Positions 1-12,014 of a stretch of DNA of 64,000 nt are shown piece by piece. The stretch is from Centroberyx gerrardi (lineage: Eukaryota > Chordata > Actinopteri > Beryciformes > Berycidae). The stretch spans positions 28,227,162-28,291,161 of the forward strand of contig NC_136002.1 in the NCBI RefSeq assembly GCF_048128805.1, written 5' to 3'. Below the pieces are notes generated by a model, which saw only the letters and a program-made list of their open reading frames with translations, had not been told where the DNA came from and did no database searches. Each line of letters begins with the position of its first letter. The stretch's first letter is position 1. Made by a program: the position numbers and the translations under genes.

Positions 1-1145
1 GGGGATGACTGAACCTGGTGTGGAGTGCCAACAAGGAGAGCTTCAGTTTTGCTGCTGTTTAACTGGAGGAAATTGCTGCTCATCCAGGCCTTTATCTCCT
101 CAAGGCAGGTGCTGAGGCATGACATGGCTGCAGAAGGGCTTGGGGCAGTTTTTATGTACAGCTGGGTATCATCAGCATAGCAATGGAAAGACATCCCATG
201 TCTGCTGATGACACGACCAAGGGGGAGCATGTAGAGGGTAAACAGGATGGGGCCGAGAACTGACCCTTGCGGAACATCACAGGTGACAGGGAGCAATCTA
301 GACCTGCATCCTCCCAATGAGACATACTCAGTCCTGCCAGAAAGGTAGGACTGAAACCACTTAAGTGCAGAGTCTGACAGTCCAATGGTGGTGTGGAGGC
401 GCTCTAGGAGGATAATGTGATCCACAGTGTCAAACGCAGCACTCAGGTCAAGGAGAATCAGAAGAGAAGGGGACCCTGCATCAGCTGCCATCAGCAGGTC
501 ATTCGTAACCCTGAGCAGAGCTGTTTCAGTGCTGTGGGCTGAACGAAAACCTGACTGAAATTTCTCAAATAGGTTGTTGTGTTTAAGGTGGTCCTGGAGC
601 TGAGAAACAACCACCTTCTCCAACACCTTGGACAGGAAAGCGAGGTTGGAGATAGGCCTGTAATTGGCTAGAACTTCCGGATCCAGGGTGGGCTTCTTGA
701 GGAGGGGGCGGATGACAGCAACCTTGAGAGCAGATGGAACACTACCGGTTTGAAGGGAGAGGTTGACCGTTTGGGTGATCAAGGGGCTGAGAATGGGGAT
801 GTATGACTTGAGCAAAGCTGTGGGAATGGGGTCCAGGGCACAAGTGCAGGGTTTCATTTTCCTGAGGATTTCCTCAATGTGGCTCTGCTGGACACCAGCG
901 AAATGGAGGAGAGACGGCAAGCTCCCAGACAGGGGGTCGATGACAGGAGGAGGCAGAGAGGAAGAGCTGGACATCAGAGAACGGATGTTGTTGACCTTGG
1001 CTCTGAAAAAGTCAATGAAGCTGTTACATCGTTCTTCTGTAGCCTCGATTGGGGAAGATGATTGTGGCTTCAGGAGATGGTTTATGGTGGAAAAAAGATT
1101 CTTAGAGTTACCAGGATTATGTTCCTCTGGAATATATCCATAGAC
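1..1145 (-). mobile_element. L2/CR1-like LINE fragment, reverse transcriptase part of ORF2
   Basis: Read on the minus strand, this stretch stays open and translates into a non-LTR reverse transcriptase. In order it shows NPGNSKNLFSTINHLL, ALDPIPTALLK, ANYRPISNLAFLSKVLEK, FQSGFRSAHSTETALL, LLDLSAAFDTVDH, GSVLGPILFTLY and the catalytic YADD box (positions 168-179) followed by TQLY. This order is typical of fish L2-type LINEs. The endonuclease part is missing at the right-hand end, and the 3' end runs out of the window at position 1. The open frame suggests a fairly young insertion. It lies upstream of exon 5 of the first CYP2 copy, so it may sit in that gene's intron 4 or may have cut the gene. 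Confidence 0.88.
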
Positions 1146-1191
1146 TTATCCAATATCCGAAATTCTGAAACTATTATTTACATTTTTATTT

Positions 1192-1538
1192 AAGATAAGA
1201 TAAGATAGTACTTTATTGATCCCCTTGAGGAAATTCAGGAAAAAGCTGGGAATCGAACCCCAGTCACTGACATCGAAGGCAAATGTATGCGCCCATCCAC
1301 CATTGCATTTACCTGCATTTATTTGCACTGTCTGCACTGCACTGTCTATTGTCTATTGTTGTATATTATGTATATATTACATTACCTTGATCTCATTTTA
1401 GTACCTATTTCTTCTATTACCTTGCTGTACTTGAATCATAGTTGACATTTCCTTGGTATTGTTCGCCAATTGCTGCTGTGGCACTTGAATTTCCCCAAGG
1501 GGATCAGTAAAGTGCTATCTTGTCTTATCTTATCTTAT
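1192..1538. mobile_element. Terminal-inverted-repeat element with tRNA-like interior
   Basis: The left end (1192-1239) begins with AAGATAAG repeats followed by CTTTATTGATCCCCTTG. The right end (1483-1538) carries the inverted form, so the two ends match over roughly 45-50 bp with few mismatches. Between them, at about 1248-1320, the minus strand reads like a tRNA-derived SINE: a B-box-like GGGTTCGATTCCC precedes the left terminal repeat in that orientation. The right end stops only 12 bp before exon 5 of CYP2 copy A. I could not define a clean target-site duplication. It could be a MITE that captured a SINE, or two related repeats in opposite orientation. Confidence 0.6.
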
Positions 1539-1550
1539 TACCTCCCATAG

Positions 1551-4500
1551 ATGTATAATGTCTTTCCCTGGCTCTTGGAGCGTCTGCCAGGCCAGCAGCA
1601 CACCATGTTTGCCCTGATTGAGGAGGTGAGAGAGTTTATCATGATGAAGATCCAAGAGCATCAGGAGACGATAGACCACGGCTCCCCGAGAGACTACATC
1701 GATTGCTTCCTCACCCGACTCAGTCAGGTTGGATAGCACTTGAAGAACATTTGTTCTTTTGAGTAGTGGACCTAAGATGTAGCTTCTCAGATCCCTTTTC
1801 AGACAAAAAAAGTTCCTGAACAATACCCAGCATTTCAAAAATATTTATTATTCCATTCTCAACTAGAAAATGTGCTCAGTAGAACACAGACCTCCGCCAT
1901 GTCTGACAAGACACTGCAAGGACGTTATGCACCTTTTGGTGATATGCCACCTCCACCACCATGCCCCCTTTTGGCCAATCGATATGAAAAGTTAATCAGT
2001 TCTTCCTTGGCCCATAACCAACCTTCATACAAGTTTTTGAGATATCCTGCTAACAGACAGACAGACAAACACACAGGCGCGGGTGAAAACATTGCCTCCT
2101 TGGCGGAGGTAACTAGATGGCACTCAGTAGAGCACTTACCTCTACCAACACTATGCAATTGTCAAGATATGCCAGTTCCATATGTCGGATTTTCACCAAA
2201 AGCTAATTTCTTCCATGCCCCATAAACAACTTGTTTAACATCAGGAGATGCACACATTTTCATGACTGAAATGGGACATGAGATATGTTCAAATTGTTGG
2301 CACTTTTAAGCATTTTAGCCGATTATTGCAACACCACATGGCCAATCAGCTCTATATCTGTTCAGTTTCAGTTACTCTTCTTACACCGTACCAAATTTTG
2401 GAAACATTAACAGGGCAGTTATGTTTAAACCAGAAATTAGCTCTCCAGTGCCCCAATGTTGTTTGATTGGGCCAATAATGGATGGTTTGCCTCTTATGTC
2501 TGCGGATCGGCACACAAAGTTTGATGGAGTTATATGAAGCGACGCCCACCACCACGCCCCCCTTTGGCCAATTGACAAGTTAATCATTCATGATGAATAG
2601 CCGATTATTCCAATCTTTCCACAAAGTTCCATGCAAATCCATTGATAAGCTTTTGAAATATCCTGCTAACAGACAACCAAAAAAACTGACAAAAACTCTG
2701 TTGGTAAAAATAAGTCATTTGTGGGTAATAGGTAATAACAACCTGAATGCTCTGCCATAATGAGATTAACTTTAATGCCAGGAATCATCAGTTATTTTTC
2801 AAATGGTGTGGATGTCTAATTTTTAGAATTAAACTGTTCATTTGTTCCAATTTTGTCATTTTAGGAAAAGGACAATCCCACAACTGAGTTCCACTATGAG
2901 AACTTGGTGTCTACAGTGTGGAACCTGTACCTTGCAGGAACAGAAACCACCAGCACAACTATGAGATATGCACTCAGTATACTTATCAAATACCCCAACA
3001 TACAGGGTAGGTCTCCTGACAGAAGACTCAGTCAAACAATATCTACGCTTTCCTGGTCTGAACACTTTATGGTCTGGAATTGAATCAGCCACTTGACACA
3101 CTTGCCTAATGACATTTATAACAATAGATTTGAAACCTAGAATTATGCCTATCCGCTGTCAAAAAATGGATGTCATGCCCAAAAACACAACGGCCTCTTG
3201 TTGTGGACGTCACTTTAAATTTTGGGGACTGCTTAATTACCCAGAGTCCCACAGTTAAAGATCTTGCAGTTACATTCAACACAGTTTTCTCATTCGACTC
3301 CCACATTAAGGATATCACAAAGATAGCATTTTTCCACCTTCAGAACGTCTTTAAAATCTGTCCTAAATATGGCTGATGCCGAAACCTTAATACATGCTTT
3401 TGTTTCTTCAAGACTGGATTACTGTTTATATTATTATTATTATATTTAATTATTATTCAAATCTAAACTCAAAACGTATTTATTCTTGCAATCATATGAC
3501 CTGCCATAGCACTGTCTAGCTTGGGAACGACACAGTCTCTTCTTCTATTCTTCTACCTTAGCTTATTATCATAAGAATCTGCCCTTGGGAAACCAGCATA
3601 GGGCTGCTCCACACATTCAAACCACAATTATACCTTTATAAGCTTTGTCATATTTTCTTATATATTAGGCCTACTCTCTGGGGGGAATGCATACGCGGCC
3701 AAAATTAACATTTGGTACTAAAAAAGAATATGCATAAAGAGAAAGAATCGTGATTGGTGTGTAGGCACCACATTGTGTTAATCCGGGCCTGGGTGTCGAT
3801 CGCCGTCATGATTTGCTCTTTTTTATTGAGGGGAGTGAGTTTATACTGCACAAGCATGTGAAACATCATATTGCCTCCTGGCCTCTGCAGCATAGACTGT
3901 AAGCAACTAAGCAAAAAAACACAGACACGGAGACCCAAACTAGTCTCTTACTATCCGACAACGCAGGGGGAAATCCCGGTGCAAACGAGACAGATGGACG
4001 GACAGACAGACAGACACTGGTGGTGCCAGTAGGTTAGGCTATGTAGAATAGGTAGACGTATGTTATGTTATGTCTTGCTATAATCTGTTTTTGTGTGTCT
4101 TGCTCTTCCTGATGTTTATCCTATATCTTTCTGTTCGATGGTTCATTGTTGATCAGTTAGATCAGTTAGGCTCATTCTCTGTACAGTCCTTTGAGACATG
4201 CTTTATAAAGGGCTATATAAATAAACAAACTTGAACTTGTTTGGTTTGCCCCTTTAGAGCAAATGCAGAAAGATATTGATACTGTCATTGGAAAAGAGCG
4301 TTGCCCCAATATGGAGGACAGGAAGTCTCTCCCCTTCATAGATGCAGTCATCCATGAGGTGCAGCGTTTTCTGGATGTTGTCCCCTTCAGCCTCCCTCAC
4401 TATGCACTCCAGGACATCTCTTTTAGGGGCTATACAATTCCCAAGGTATCCTAGTTTCATTATTGTTCTCATTTTCATCAGATAGTGTACATGTGCAAAG

Positions 4501-5595
4501 ATTGCAGGCTTTAACATGATGTTGAATAAAAACATATTTCAGAGAATTACTATATGCCTGCATAGTCAGTTACATAATCTTGTTATCAGATAGACATGAT
4601 ACCTTGTTTCAACAGGGCACAATGATCCTTGCCATGCTGCACTCTGTACTGAGAGAGGAAAAGCAGTGGGCGACCCCCTGGTCCTTCAATCCCCAGCACT
4701 TCCTGGACCAGAATGGCAACTTTAAGAAAAATCCTGCATTCCTGCCATTCTCTGCAGGTAATGCACAAAGACAAAACTCAGAAATGTATTTTAAAATGCA
4801 CACACAGTTTCAAAATACAGTGAAGTAATGCAATGATATTTCTCTGACAAAACTGTGGTGAAGTGGACTTCAGTCTTTTTGGCTCAAATTATAGCCAATA
4901 TTGTGTGCAATAACTAAATCAAGGATGTAAAATTGACTTTGGCAACCATTAAGAATTGCAACAACAATAGAACTTATCTCCTCTGAAATAAGTCTCTGGC
5001 ACACCCCTCCCCTTGCATTACGATGGCCTGAAATATACACATACAATAACATCACAACAGTAGAATAAGCTACTTAATAAGAGCAGAGATCCAACAGAAA
5101 TGTCTAGTGAAGAGTTAATATATCACAATGTAAAATACTGTAATAGTGATACTGCTTTGTCATTTGCTTTTTTGGCTTGAGATTGAGATGTTTAGCCTTT
5201 GTAGCTCAAATGTCTTGCAACCGTCTTGCATCAGTGAGCAGCTCATTGTCCTGAAATTGTTACAAAACAGAGGACGAGCCAGAAACTCTGTTTTGAAAGC
5301 CAGAAATCTCAGTACCCAGCAAAGTAAATATATACTGGCATTTGTGCTATGGGGCAGTTAAAATGTCACATACTGCCCCTTTACAATCACAAGCACCTGT
5401 TTTCTCTCCTTAGGGAAGAGAGCCTGTGTTGGAGAGTCTCTGGTTCGCATGGAGCTTTTCCTCTTCCTGGTATCATTGTTGCAGCGCTTCACCTTCACCT
5501 GTCCTGGAGGCCCTGACAGCATAGACCTCAACCCAGAGTGCAGCAGCTTCGCCAGTGTGCCCCACCGGCACCAGATCATCGCCACCCCCCGGTGA
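1551..5595 (+). CDS. Cytochrome P450 family 2, copy A (exons 5-9 only in window; CYP2Y-like?)
   Basis: Exons are 1551-1727, 2865-3006, 4258-4445, 4616-4757 and 5414-5595, each with AG/GT borders and the CYP2 sizes 177, 142, 188, 142 and 182 nt. They encode the C-terminal 276 residues, equivalent to 216-491 of the full copies. Visible motifs are the I-helix oxygen-binding AGTETT, the K-helix ExxR (EVQR), and the haem loop [11 protein letters not shown] with the thiolate cysteine. By family knowledge this would be an ER-membrane haem monooxygenase receiving electrons from P450 reductase. Exons 1-4 are not in view: they may lie before position 1 or be lost, since a LINE fills 1-1145. No stop or frameshift is seen. 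Protein and introns are closest to copy B. Position 5989-5994 is AATAAA. The subfamily is inferred only. Exon 5 starts next to a transposon end. Confidence 0.85.
3140..4245 (+). mobile_element. Decayed LINE 3' remnant in intron 6 of CYP2 copy A
   Basis: About 3150-3420 gives a degraded reverse-transcriptase C-terminal segment ([12 protein letters not shown], then [10 protein letters not shown] and SHIKDITK). About 3450-3540 resembles the LINE end that reads like LNSKRIYSC. The end at 4150-4240 carries the tail GTACAGTCCTTTGAGACATG and AAATAAACAAACTTGAAC. A further unrelated insertion seems to occupy about 3660-4010. The same insertion, shortened differently, is present in intron 6 of copies B and C, so it predates those duplications. 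Confidence 0.65.
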
Positions 5596-5639
5596 GCAGA
5601 CCAGGAGATCCATCCAGAGCATCTACCATGGCTTGTGGC

Positions 5640-7460
5640 CCAGAGGCTCATTCATCTGGACCTCTATAGTTGTGATACAGCAGTAAACAAATGTGTACAA
5701 TGTTCATGCTTGCTGTTATCTCTCTGATGTGACAGGAAGGAGTATCAGAGGCTTCAAGGTTAAGAAACGACTTCTGTTCAAGCATAATTTCATGAATGCT
5801 CTTGAATGTTACCTTTCGTATATATTACAACCCATTCTTGATTTCTGTATTAATCATTAACATGCTCTATCATGCAACAAATATAAGTATTATGTGCCTT
5901 TATACAAATGGCAACAAATAATTTCCAGATCGAGGAAGTGGTGCAGAACAGTGTGTGTTAAATTTATTAAAGAAGGCATTTTTCTTTGAATAAATAGATT
6001 GGAATAATATATCTGGAACGAAGTATGACTTCAAGAAAAAAAAAATACAATTATCCCTGGATGCTGTCTAGCAACTGCTGCATAATGTCCTGTTAGAACA
6101 CATGAGGATTCAATGTCCGAGGTTGAGGAAACTTCAATAAAATCTTCACACAATCACCACAATCCACTCCACTCCTTAATTCCAAGTGTTGATTATATGT
6201 GTGGTTCTATAAGGAAATTAAATATGAATAGCTTGGTCAGCAGCACAACCAAAGAATGCTAACATCACTTAGCAGCATCACAATTACCAGAAAATAACTA
6301 ACCTGAATTAGATAGTAACACCTCACATGATAATTAGCAACTTTAAGTACAAACTTTAAATAATAATTAATGAAACCCTAACCCAAGTACAAAATAGTTA
6401 TAAAAACAACAAATATCAATAAATCAATCTCCAATGGGAGGCACAGAGTCCAATGTTAGCATGTTAGCTGCTTAGGTAACAGTGTGAAGGTCAAGGTCAT
6501 GGTATGCTAACCACACTAGCTGTTGTATTAGCAACTTGATAAAAGTTCACAGAATGCACCAGAAGCCCTCATAATTGCATTTAGTAAACAAAGACATATC
6601 AGTGATATGATAATGCTCATCTCAGTTGCACACACAAATAAAATACTTAAGACTGGAGCAAACAGGAACACATTATCCATGAAGAGAAGGTGGGAATGCT
6701 GCATTCACATCATAAGTTGTAAATTATTGTAGGCTAGTACAGTGATTAATTTTCAGTAATTAATTGAAAGAGAAATAAGTAAAACAATTTATAAACCGAT
6801 AAACTAAAATGCTTTTAAATGGGCCATTTAATAAAACTATTTATTAAACAATTAATTCAATGGACAAATAAATTATTAAATGTATTTTTAAATTAATAAA
6901 TCGATTTCCAAAATACTATTTAAAAAGACATTTAAAATTTTCCTTTGATTTGTTCATTTGCTTATTCATTTTTGTATTATTTTACCTTTTCACAATTCAT
7001 TTTGGACCATACTTTAGTCGACTCTTTTACTTAAAGCACAAGCACTGAGAGTGCCATGCTAATAGTTATATCCGCAGAGCTCTCAGTGAAGTAATTTAAT
7101 ATATTTGACTAATCAAAAGATAAATAAGTCAAACAATTTATTACTGTAAATTACTAATTAAAATTGATTTTTGTGTCAATTTAACTTTTTCATAATAATT
7201 AATTATACTGAAAATTAAATTGATCAATGAAATATATGATTTCATAATACTTTCTGTAATCTATAAACAAATCACTCAATTTATAAATTCATTTGCAAAA
7301 CGGCTTTTAAAAAGATATATAAATGTATCCTTTTGTTTTTCCATGTTATTAGATTTGGAGGCAGCATGAACAGCTTATGGCTTTTGTCTATTGTTCATTT
7401 ATTTGTATATATTTTTTATTGTTGCCATGTTAATATTTGTTAATATTATTTTTTTTTAAT
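5640..7460. repeat. Duplicated 3' flank of CYP2 copy A (partner at 20975-22860)
   Basis: The sequence after copy A matches the sequence after copy B in the same order, for example TTCATGCTTGCTGTTATCTC near 5700, CATGGTATGCTAACCACACT near 6498, and CACTGAGAGTGCCATGCTAA near 7045. It is very AT-rich and I find no gene in it. It shows that the A/B duplication unit included about 1.8 kb of downstream DNA. Confidence 0.8.
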
Positions 7461-7780
7461 TTTCTTTTTAATTCAGTTTGTATCTATAAGAAAAGGAGAA
7501 TACAACTGTATTCTAACTATAGCAAGATTTTAGCACTAATATATTTTCAGAGCATAAGTTTGCATTTATATTCTGCTTTTTTGACATACATTGCGCCTCC
7601 TTGACTCCACCAGTGAGAGTTGAAAAGGGCCAATGCGGAAGCCTTCCTAGTGCTGGAGTGGGCTGCCTATCTTTGTGTCAGAGGATCTTTGGAAGACATT
7701 TACTACCATAGCAGAAGAGAGACTCAATATGGACCACACAGCCCCATGTTTTTTTTTGCAATGTGACTCGTGAAAGTTTT

Positions 7781-10179
7781 GACAGCCCTGGTCAGCTTCG
7801 TGACTTCCTTGATGAGATGGATGTCCTTCTCTCCTTTCCTGAAGATGGCACTTGACTCATTCTTCTGGGTGACTTCAATTTCAGCCAGAGAAATTGCAAT
7901 CTCTGGCCTTAAGTTTTTCTCGTCTTTTGACCTTACCCTTTCTCAATCTCCTCTGACTCACAAGGCAGGGAACCTGCTTCACCTTATCGTCACCAGATCC
8001 TGCTGCACCTCCAACCTTACCATGACCCCTCATCCTGTATCTGACCATCACTTTATATCCTTCTCCCTTCCCATCTCATCCTCCCCGTCCCACTCAGCAT
8101 CCACTCACACCATCACCACCCGGCGCAAAAAACTCTCTCACCCTCACTCTCTTTCCTTGCTTCCCTCAGCTGAGCAGTTCTCTCTCCTGTCCACCGATGA
8201 GGCCCCCTGTACTCTTCTCTCCTCTCTCTCCTCCTCTCTAGACTCTCTCTGCCCACTCACCACTAGACCAGCTTGATCCTCTCCACTCGCTCCTTGGCCG
8301 TCTGAATCTCTGCAAACTCATAGAACAGAGCTTCGGGCAGCCGAGAGGAAATGGAGAAAATCAGCGCCCTAACGATCTCGCTGCCTACCACCTTCTCCTC
8401 TCCAACTTCACCTCTGCTGTGTCAGCAGAAAATACTTCTTATTCAATCATTACTGAAATCCACTCATCCGCCTCCAACCCCAGTAAACTGTTTTCCACTT
8501 TCTCCTCAATCCTCAACCAACCCTCCCCTCACCCTCCCTCTTCCCTCTCACCTGATGATTTTGTCACCTACTTTGCTAAGAAGTTCGTTGACATCTGCTG
8601 TTCCTTCCATAATCCGGACACTAATATTCCTTACTCCAAAGCTACCTCCCTGCCCCTTGTCTCTGGGCTTGCATCCTTCTCTCTTCTCTCCCCAGAAGAT
8701 GTCCTCACACTTGTTAGTTTCAACCAAGCCACCACCTGTCCCCTTGATCCTATCCCTTCCACTCTTCTCCAAACCATCTGTACTGACATCATTCCCTTCC
8801 TCACTACCCATATCAATTCCTCCCTGTCCTCAGGCCTTGTTCCTGTTGCTCTAAATTCAAGCCTCTACTTAACAAACCTTCCCTCAACCCTGCTGCCATC
8901 CATAACTACAGACCCGTATCTCTGCTTTCTGTCCAAAACCCTTGAGCGAGCACTTTCCATCAACTCTCTCTCTATCGCTCCCAGAATAACCTCCTGGACC
9001 CACTTCAATCTGGTTTCAAGACTTCCCACTCTACCAAGACTGCTCTCCTTGCTGGGAGGCTCTCCACACTGCCAGGGCTTCATCCCTCTCCTCTGTCCTT
9101 ATCCTCCTTGACTTCTCTGGTGCTTTTGATACAGTTGACCACCAAATTCGTCTCTCCATCCTATTTGAACTTGGCATTACAGGATCTGCACACTCATGGT
9201 TCACATCCTATTTGGCCAACTGTACCAGGTCTCATGGGGAGGATCTCTGTCCAGACCATGCAGAAACACAAACTGATGGGCGCATCTCCGCATGTCTTAA
9301 AGACATTACTGCTTGGATGTCTCAATCCAAGTCTTGTCAAGCTCAATCTTGACAAGACGGAGCTACTCTTTCTCCCAGGGACCTGGCCAGACCTCTCCAT
9401 CACCATTGAGAACACCACTGTGTTGCCCTCTCTGACTGCAAAGAACAACCAGCAATCTGCTGTGCCTTCATTGCAGCGACAACCCGCTCCTGTAGGTTCT
9501 CCCTCTACAACTTCCGCAAAATACGTGCACTCCTTACGAGGGAAGTGGCGCAACTCATGGTCCAGGCACTTGTCATCTCCCGCCTAGACTACTGCAATGC
9601 TCTTCTGGCTGGGCTACTTGCCTCTGCCATCAGACCTTTACATTGCATTCAGAACGCTGCAGCCTGTCTGGTGTTCAACCAACCAAATTCTTTCATGTCT
9701 ACTCCCCAAGTCACTTCACTGGCTTCCCATCTCTGCTCACATCAAATTTAAGACACTGGTACTCAGCTACAGGGCAGTTCATCGGACTGCCCCTCCCTAC
9801 CTACAGTCACTGGTCAGGTTCCAAACCCTTGCAGGTGGCCTATCTTCTTCGTCTCTACGTGGACTCAGAAGTCGCTCATCCCAGTCGCGACTCTTCTCTT
9901 CGGCTGAATCATTACCCATCTTTTGCCAGACACTGAAGACACACCTCTTCAGGTTACACCTGGACTCCACTTGAATTAACCTATCATGTAACGATCTTCT
10001 TCCCCTTCTAATTTAATAAAAAAAAATGCTACAAATGCTACAAATGCTACTTATTCCTATTAAAGGCTTAGCTGATGAAGACTGTGATATACAGTTGCTT
10101 TGACTACTGTTGAAAAAATGCACTTATTGTAAGTCGCTTTGGAAAAAAGCGTCTGTTAAATGACATTATGTAATGTAAT
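7781..10179 (+). mobile_element. L2-like LINE, 5'-truncated and decayed, with intact tail
   Basis: Several broken reading frames join into one LINE ORF2. It starts at the end of the APE endonuclease (PGQLRDFLDEMDVL, then LILLGDFNF) and goes on through DDFVTYFAKKF, CPLDPIPSTLLQ and LQSGFKTSHSTKTALL. It ends with ISRLDYCNALLAGL, APPYLQSLVRF and LKTHLFRLHL. Frameshifts and internal deletions are clear around the catalytic core (after about 9110), where the YADD region is missing. The 3' tail near 10128-10179 has GTAAGTCGCTTTGG and ends in TAATG repeats, as in fish L2 elements. It lies between CYP2 copies A and B and has no counterpart between B and C. Confidence 0.85.
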
Positions 10180-10279
10180 AGTTAGTCAACCTCAGTCCCA
10201 CACTAGCAATATCGCCTCTGATGTAACTGCTTTTGTGCATACAAGAGTCATTGGATTCTAGCCATCTGAAAGACAAGAA

Positions 10280-10400
10280 AGGGTGATGGTGCAGCATTCC
10301 TGCCAACTCCTTGCTGTAACTGAGATTGCCTCTGAAAAGCAATGAGGACAAGAGTACAAGAAAGATCTTTTAACTAGCCAGGTTTGCCAGCATTGTGGAA
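10280..10400 (+). promoter_or_regulatory. Displaced former promoter / 5' leader of CYP2 copy B
   Basis: This segment matches the DNA just before copy C (about 23080-23205): CCTGCCAACTC, TTGCCTCTGAAAAGCAA and GAGTACAAGAAAGATCT occur in the same order. In copy C this lies within about 165 bp of the start codon; here it lies about 1.6 kb away. It also lacks the roughly 35-bp piece that in copy C carries TATAAA (23100-23105). The segment ends in ACTAGCCAGGTTTGCC, which could act as a splice donor (CAG/GT). Whether it still starts transcription cannot be told. Confidence 0.6.
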
Positions 10401-10871
10401 TAATTCTACATTTGGTACTGAACCTATATCTGCTTTTCTTATAATGTCTTATAGTCTTATAATGATCACATTTCACGGGTCATGTATTCTTGTCTGTTAC
10501 AGAAGTACAAACTGGTTGTACTCTCTGATAAACTAGCCATTGGGAATTATGCTACTTTGTCTCATTGCTCAAGGCTGACTTGTTTGTTTCGCTGTAGCTT
10601 TATACTAACCCTGTTCTCCAGAGAGCTACCTGTACCACTGGTGTGCTGTGTTCTTCTCTCCATGCTGCATGAATAAACCTTTATAGACGGAAGAACAAAG
10701 TTTGGTTTGAAGAACCTAGGAAGATAATCTTCCACACAAGGGCGTAGGTTTGATTTTGACATTGGTAGGGACACAAATGGGGGAGGTCCGGAGGGGATGT
10801 AACCCCCACTGGAAGCTGAGGCATTTTACATTTATGATAGACTTCTGACCGCCATTTCATGTCATCTAGAT

Positions 10872-11213
10872 CAGTGATTCTCAACCTTTTTCATATCGAG
10901 GACCCCTAGTTTAGTCCACATTAGAGCCATGGACCCCCATTTGATGAGATTTTGTCTCTCGGACCCAAATCTGAGAACACTTTTATTGTTAGATATGATT
11001 TTGATCCAGAATCCCATGACTGTCTGTATTGTAGGTAGAGAGATAACAGTGAAACTAAGATCAAAACAGTAATTCTTCTACATTCTGTAATTGTGTTAAC
11101 TATTTGTAAATGAAATAATGCTGAATTTTAACAATTCATCAATTTGCTGGGGACCCCCTGGAACCTCCTCAAGGACCGCTGGTGGTCCCCGGACCCCACG
11201 TCGAGAACCACTG
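10872..11213. mobile_element. Non-autonomous hAT-type element, 342 bp
   Basis: It begins CAGTGATTCTCAACC and ends, on the other strand, CAGTGGTTCTCGACG, the usual form of hAT terminal repeats. It is flanked by a perfect 8-bp target duplication, ATCTAGAT, at 10864-10871 and 11214-11221. Eight-bp duplications are the hallmark of hAT transposases. No transposase frame is present. Confidence 0.9.
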
Positions 11214-11396
11214 ATCTAGATAGTTATGGTAGCCAATACACTCATTAACAGACACACAGACACAGGGAGTAGCACATTAATGAATCCTTTACTCAAATTT
11301 GCCAGCTGAATGGGACTTTGAAGAGCACATTTTGTTTTAAGGCAGGTACTGTAGTACTGTTGCCTATTCAAACCAACGATCTGTATTTACATTTAA

Positions 11397-11444
<48 letters not shown>
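11397..11444. repeat. (AAT)n microsatellite
   Basis: About 16 uninterrupted AAT units upstream of CYP2 copy B. Confidence 0.95.
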
Positions 11445-11446
<2 letters not shown>

Positions 11447-12014
11447 TAAGATATTGTAAACTATATCCAAACCCTACATACAAACAGCTGAGTGTCCACT
11501 GCCTTGCTCCTATTTGAAGGAGCCAAACACATGCCTACGCCTGTCATTAACAGAGATGAACTGTTGGCATATTTGTTTTACATCAGTGTTGTCCAGTGTG
11601 GCAACATCAGCACTGTTCAATCTCACTTGTGACATGTAGGCTACTTACGGTCGTCACTCGTCACAGACGCACGCGACACGGTACTTAAATAAACTAACTT
11701 TAATGGCTAAACACAACTGTTACTAATATAAAATAGCATGGAGTCTTCACTCGCATGCTCGCCGGTAGGCGGAGCTTTGGCTCTTCTTGCGTTTCGTTAC
11801 AGCGTCCGTTGCTGTGCCGACGCGGGACACCAATGCACTACACCAATGCAGCGGGACTCGTAGTAGAGAACGCGATCTGTTAACATTGACTAGACACTGA
11901 CGGACAAAACAACGTTTATTGTCAATCAAAATAATTGCTAGGGACATTTCAGAGTCGCTTGATATTGGTCCCTACCGTCCCTACCCAATTCTACGCCCTT
12001 GCTTCCACAGCATT

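Larger units (their letters stand above)
10401..12014. other. Insertion stretch between displaced leader and exon 1 of CYP2 copy B
   Basis: Compared with copies C and D, these 1.6 kb are extra. They contain a hAT-type element (10872-11213), an AAT microsatellite (11397-11444) and a CpG-richer segment around 11640-11880. Homology to the other copies returns only at ACAGCATTATGG just before the start codon. The border reads TTGCTTCCACAG/CATT, a good splice acceptor, so the stretch may be a new 5' intron, or the CpG-richer part may serve as a new promoter. No protein-coding gene is evident. Confidence 0.6.

Noticed and set aside
763-1143. 126-codon plus-strand frame
   Set aside because: Antisense shadow of the LINE reverse-transcriptase frame, which is the real coding strand here.
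8351-9111. Two overlapping plus-strand frames of 167 and 230 codons as host genes
   Set aside because: They are pieces of the decayed L2-like LINE; the protein motifs belong to its ORF2.
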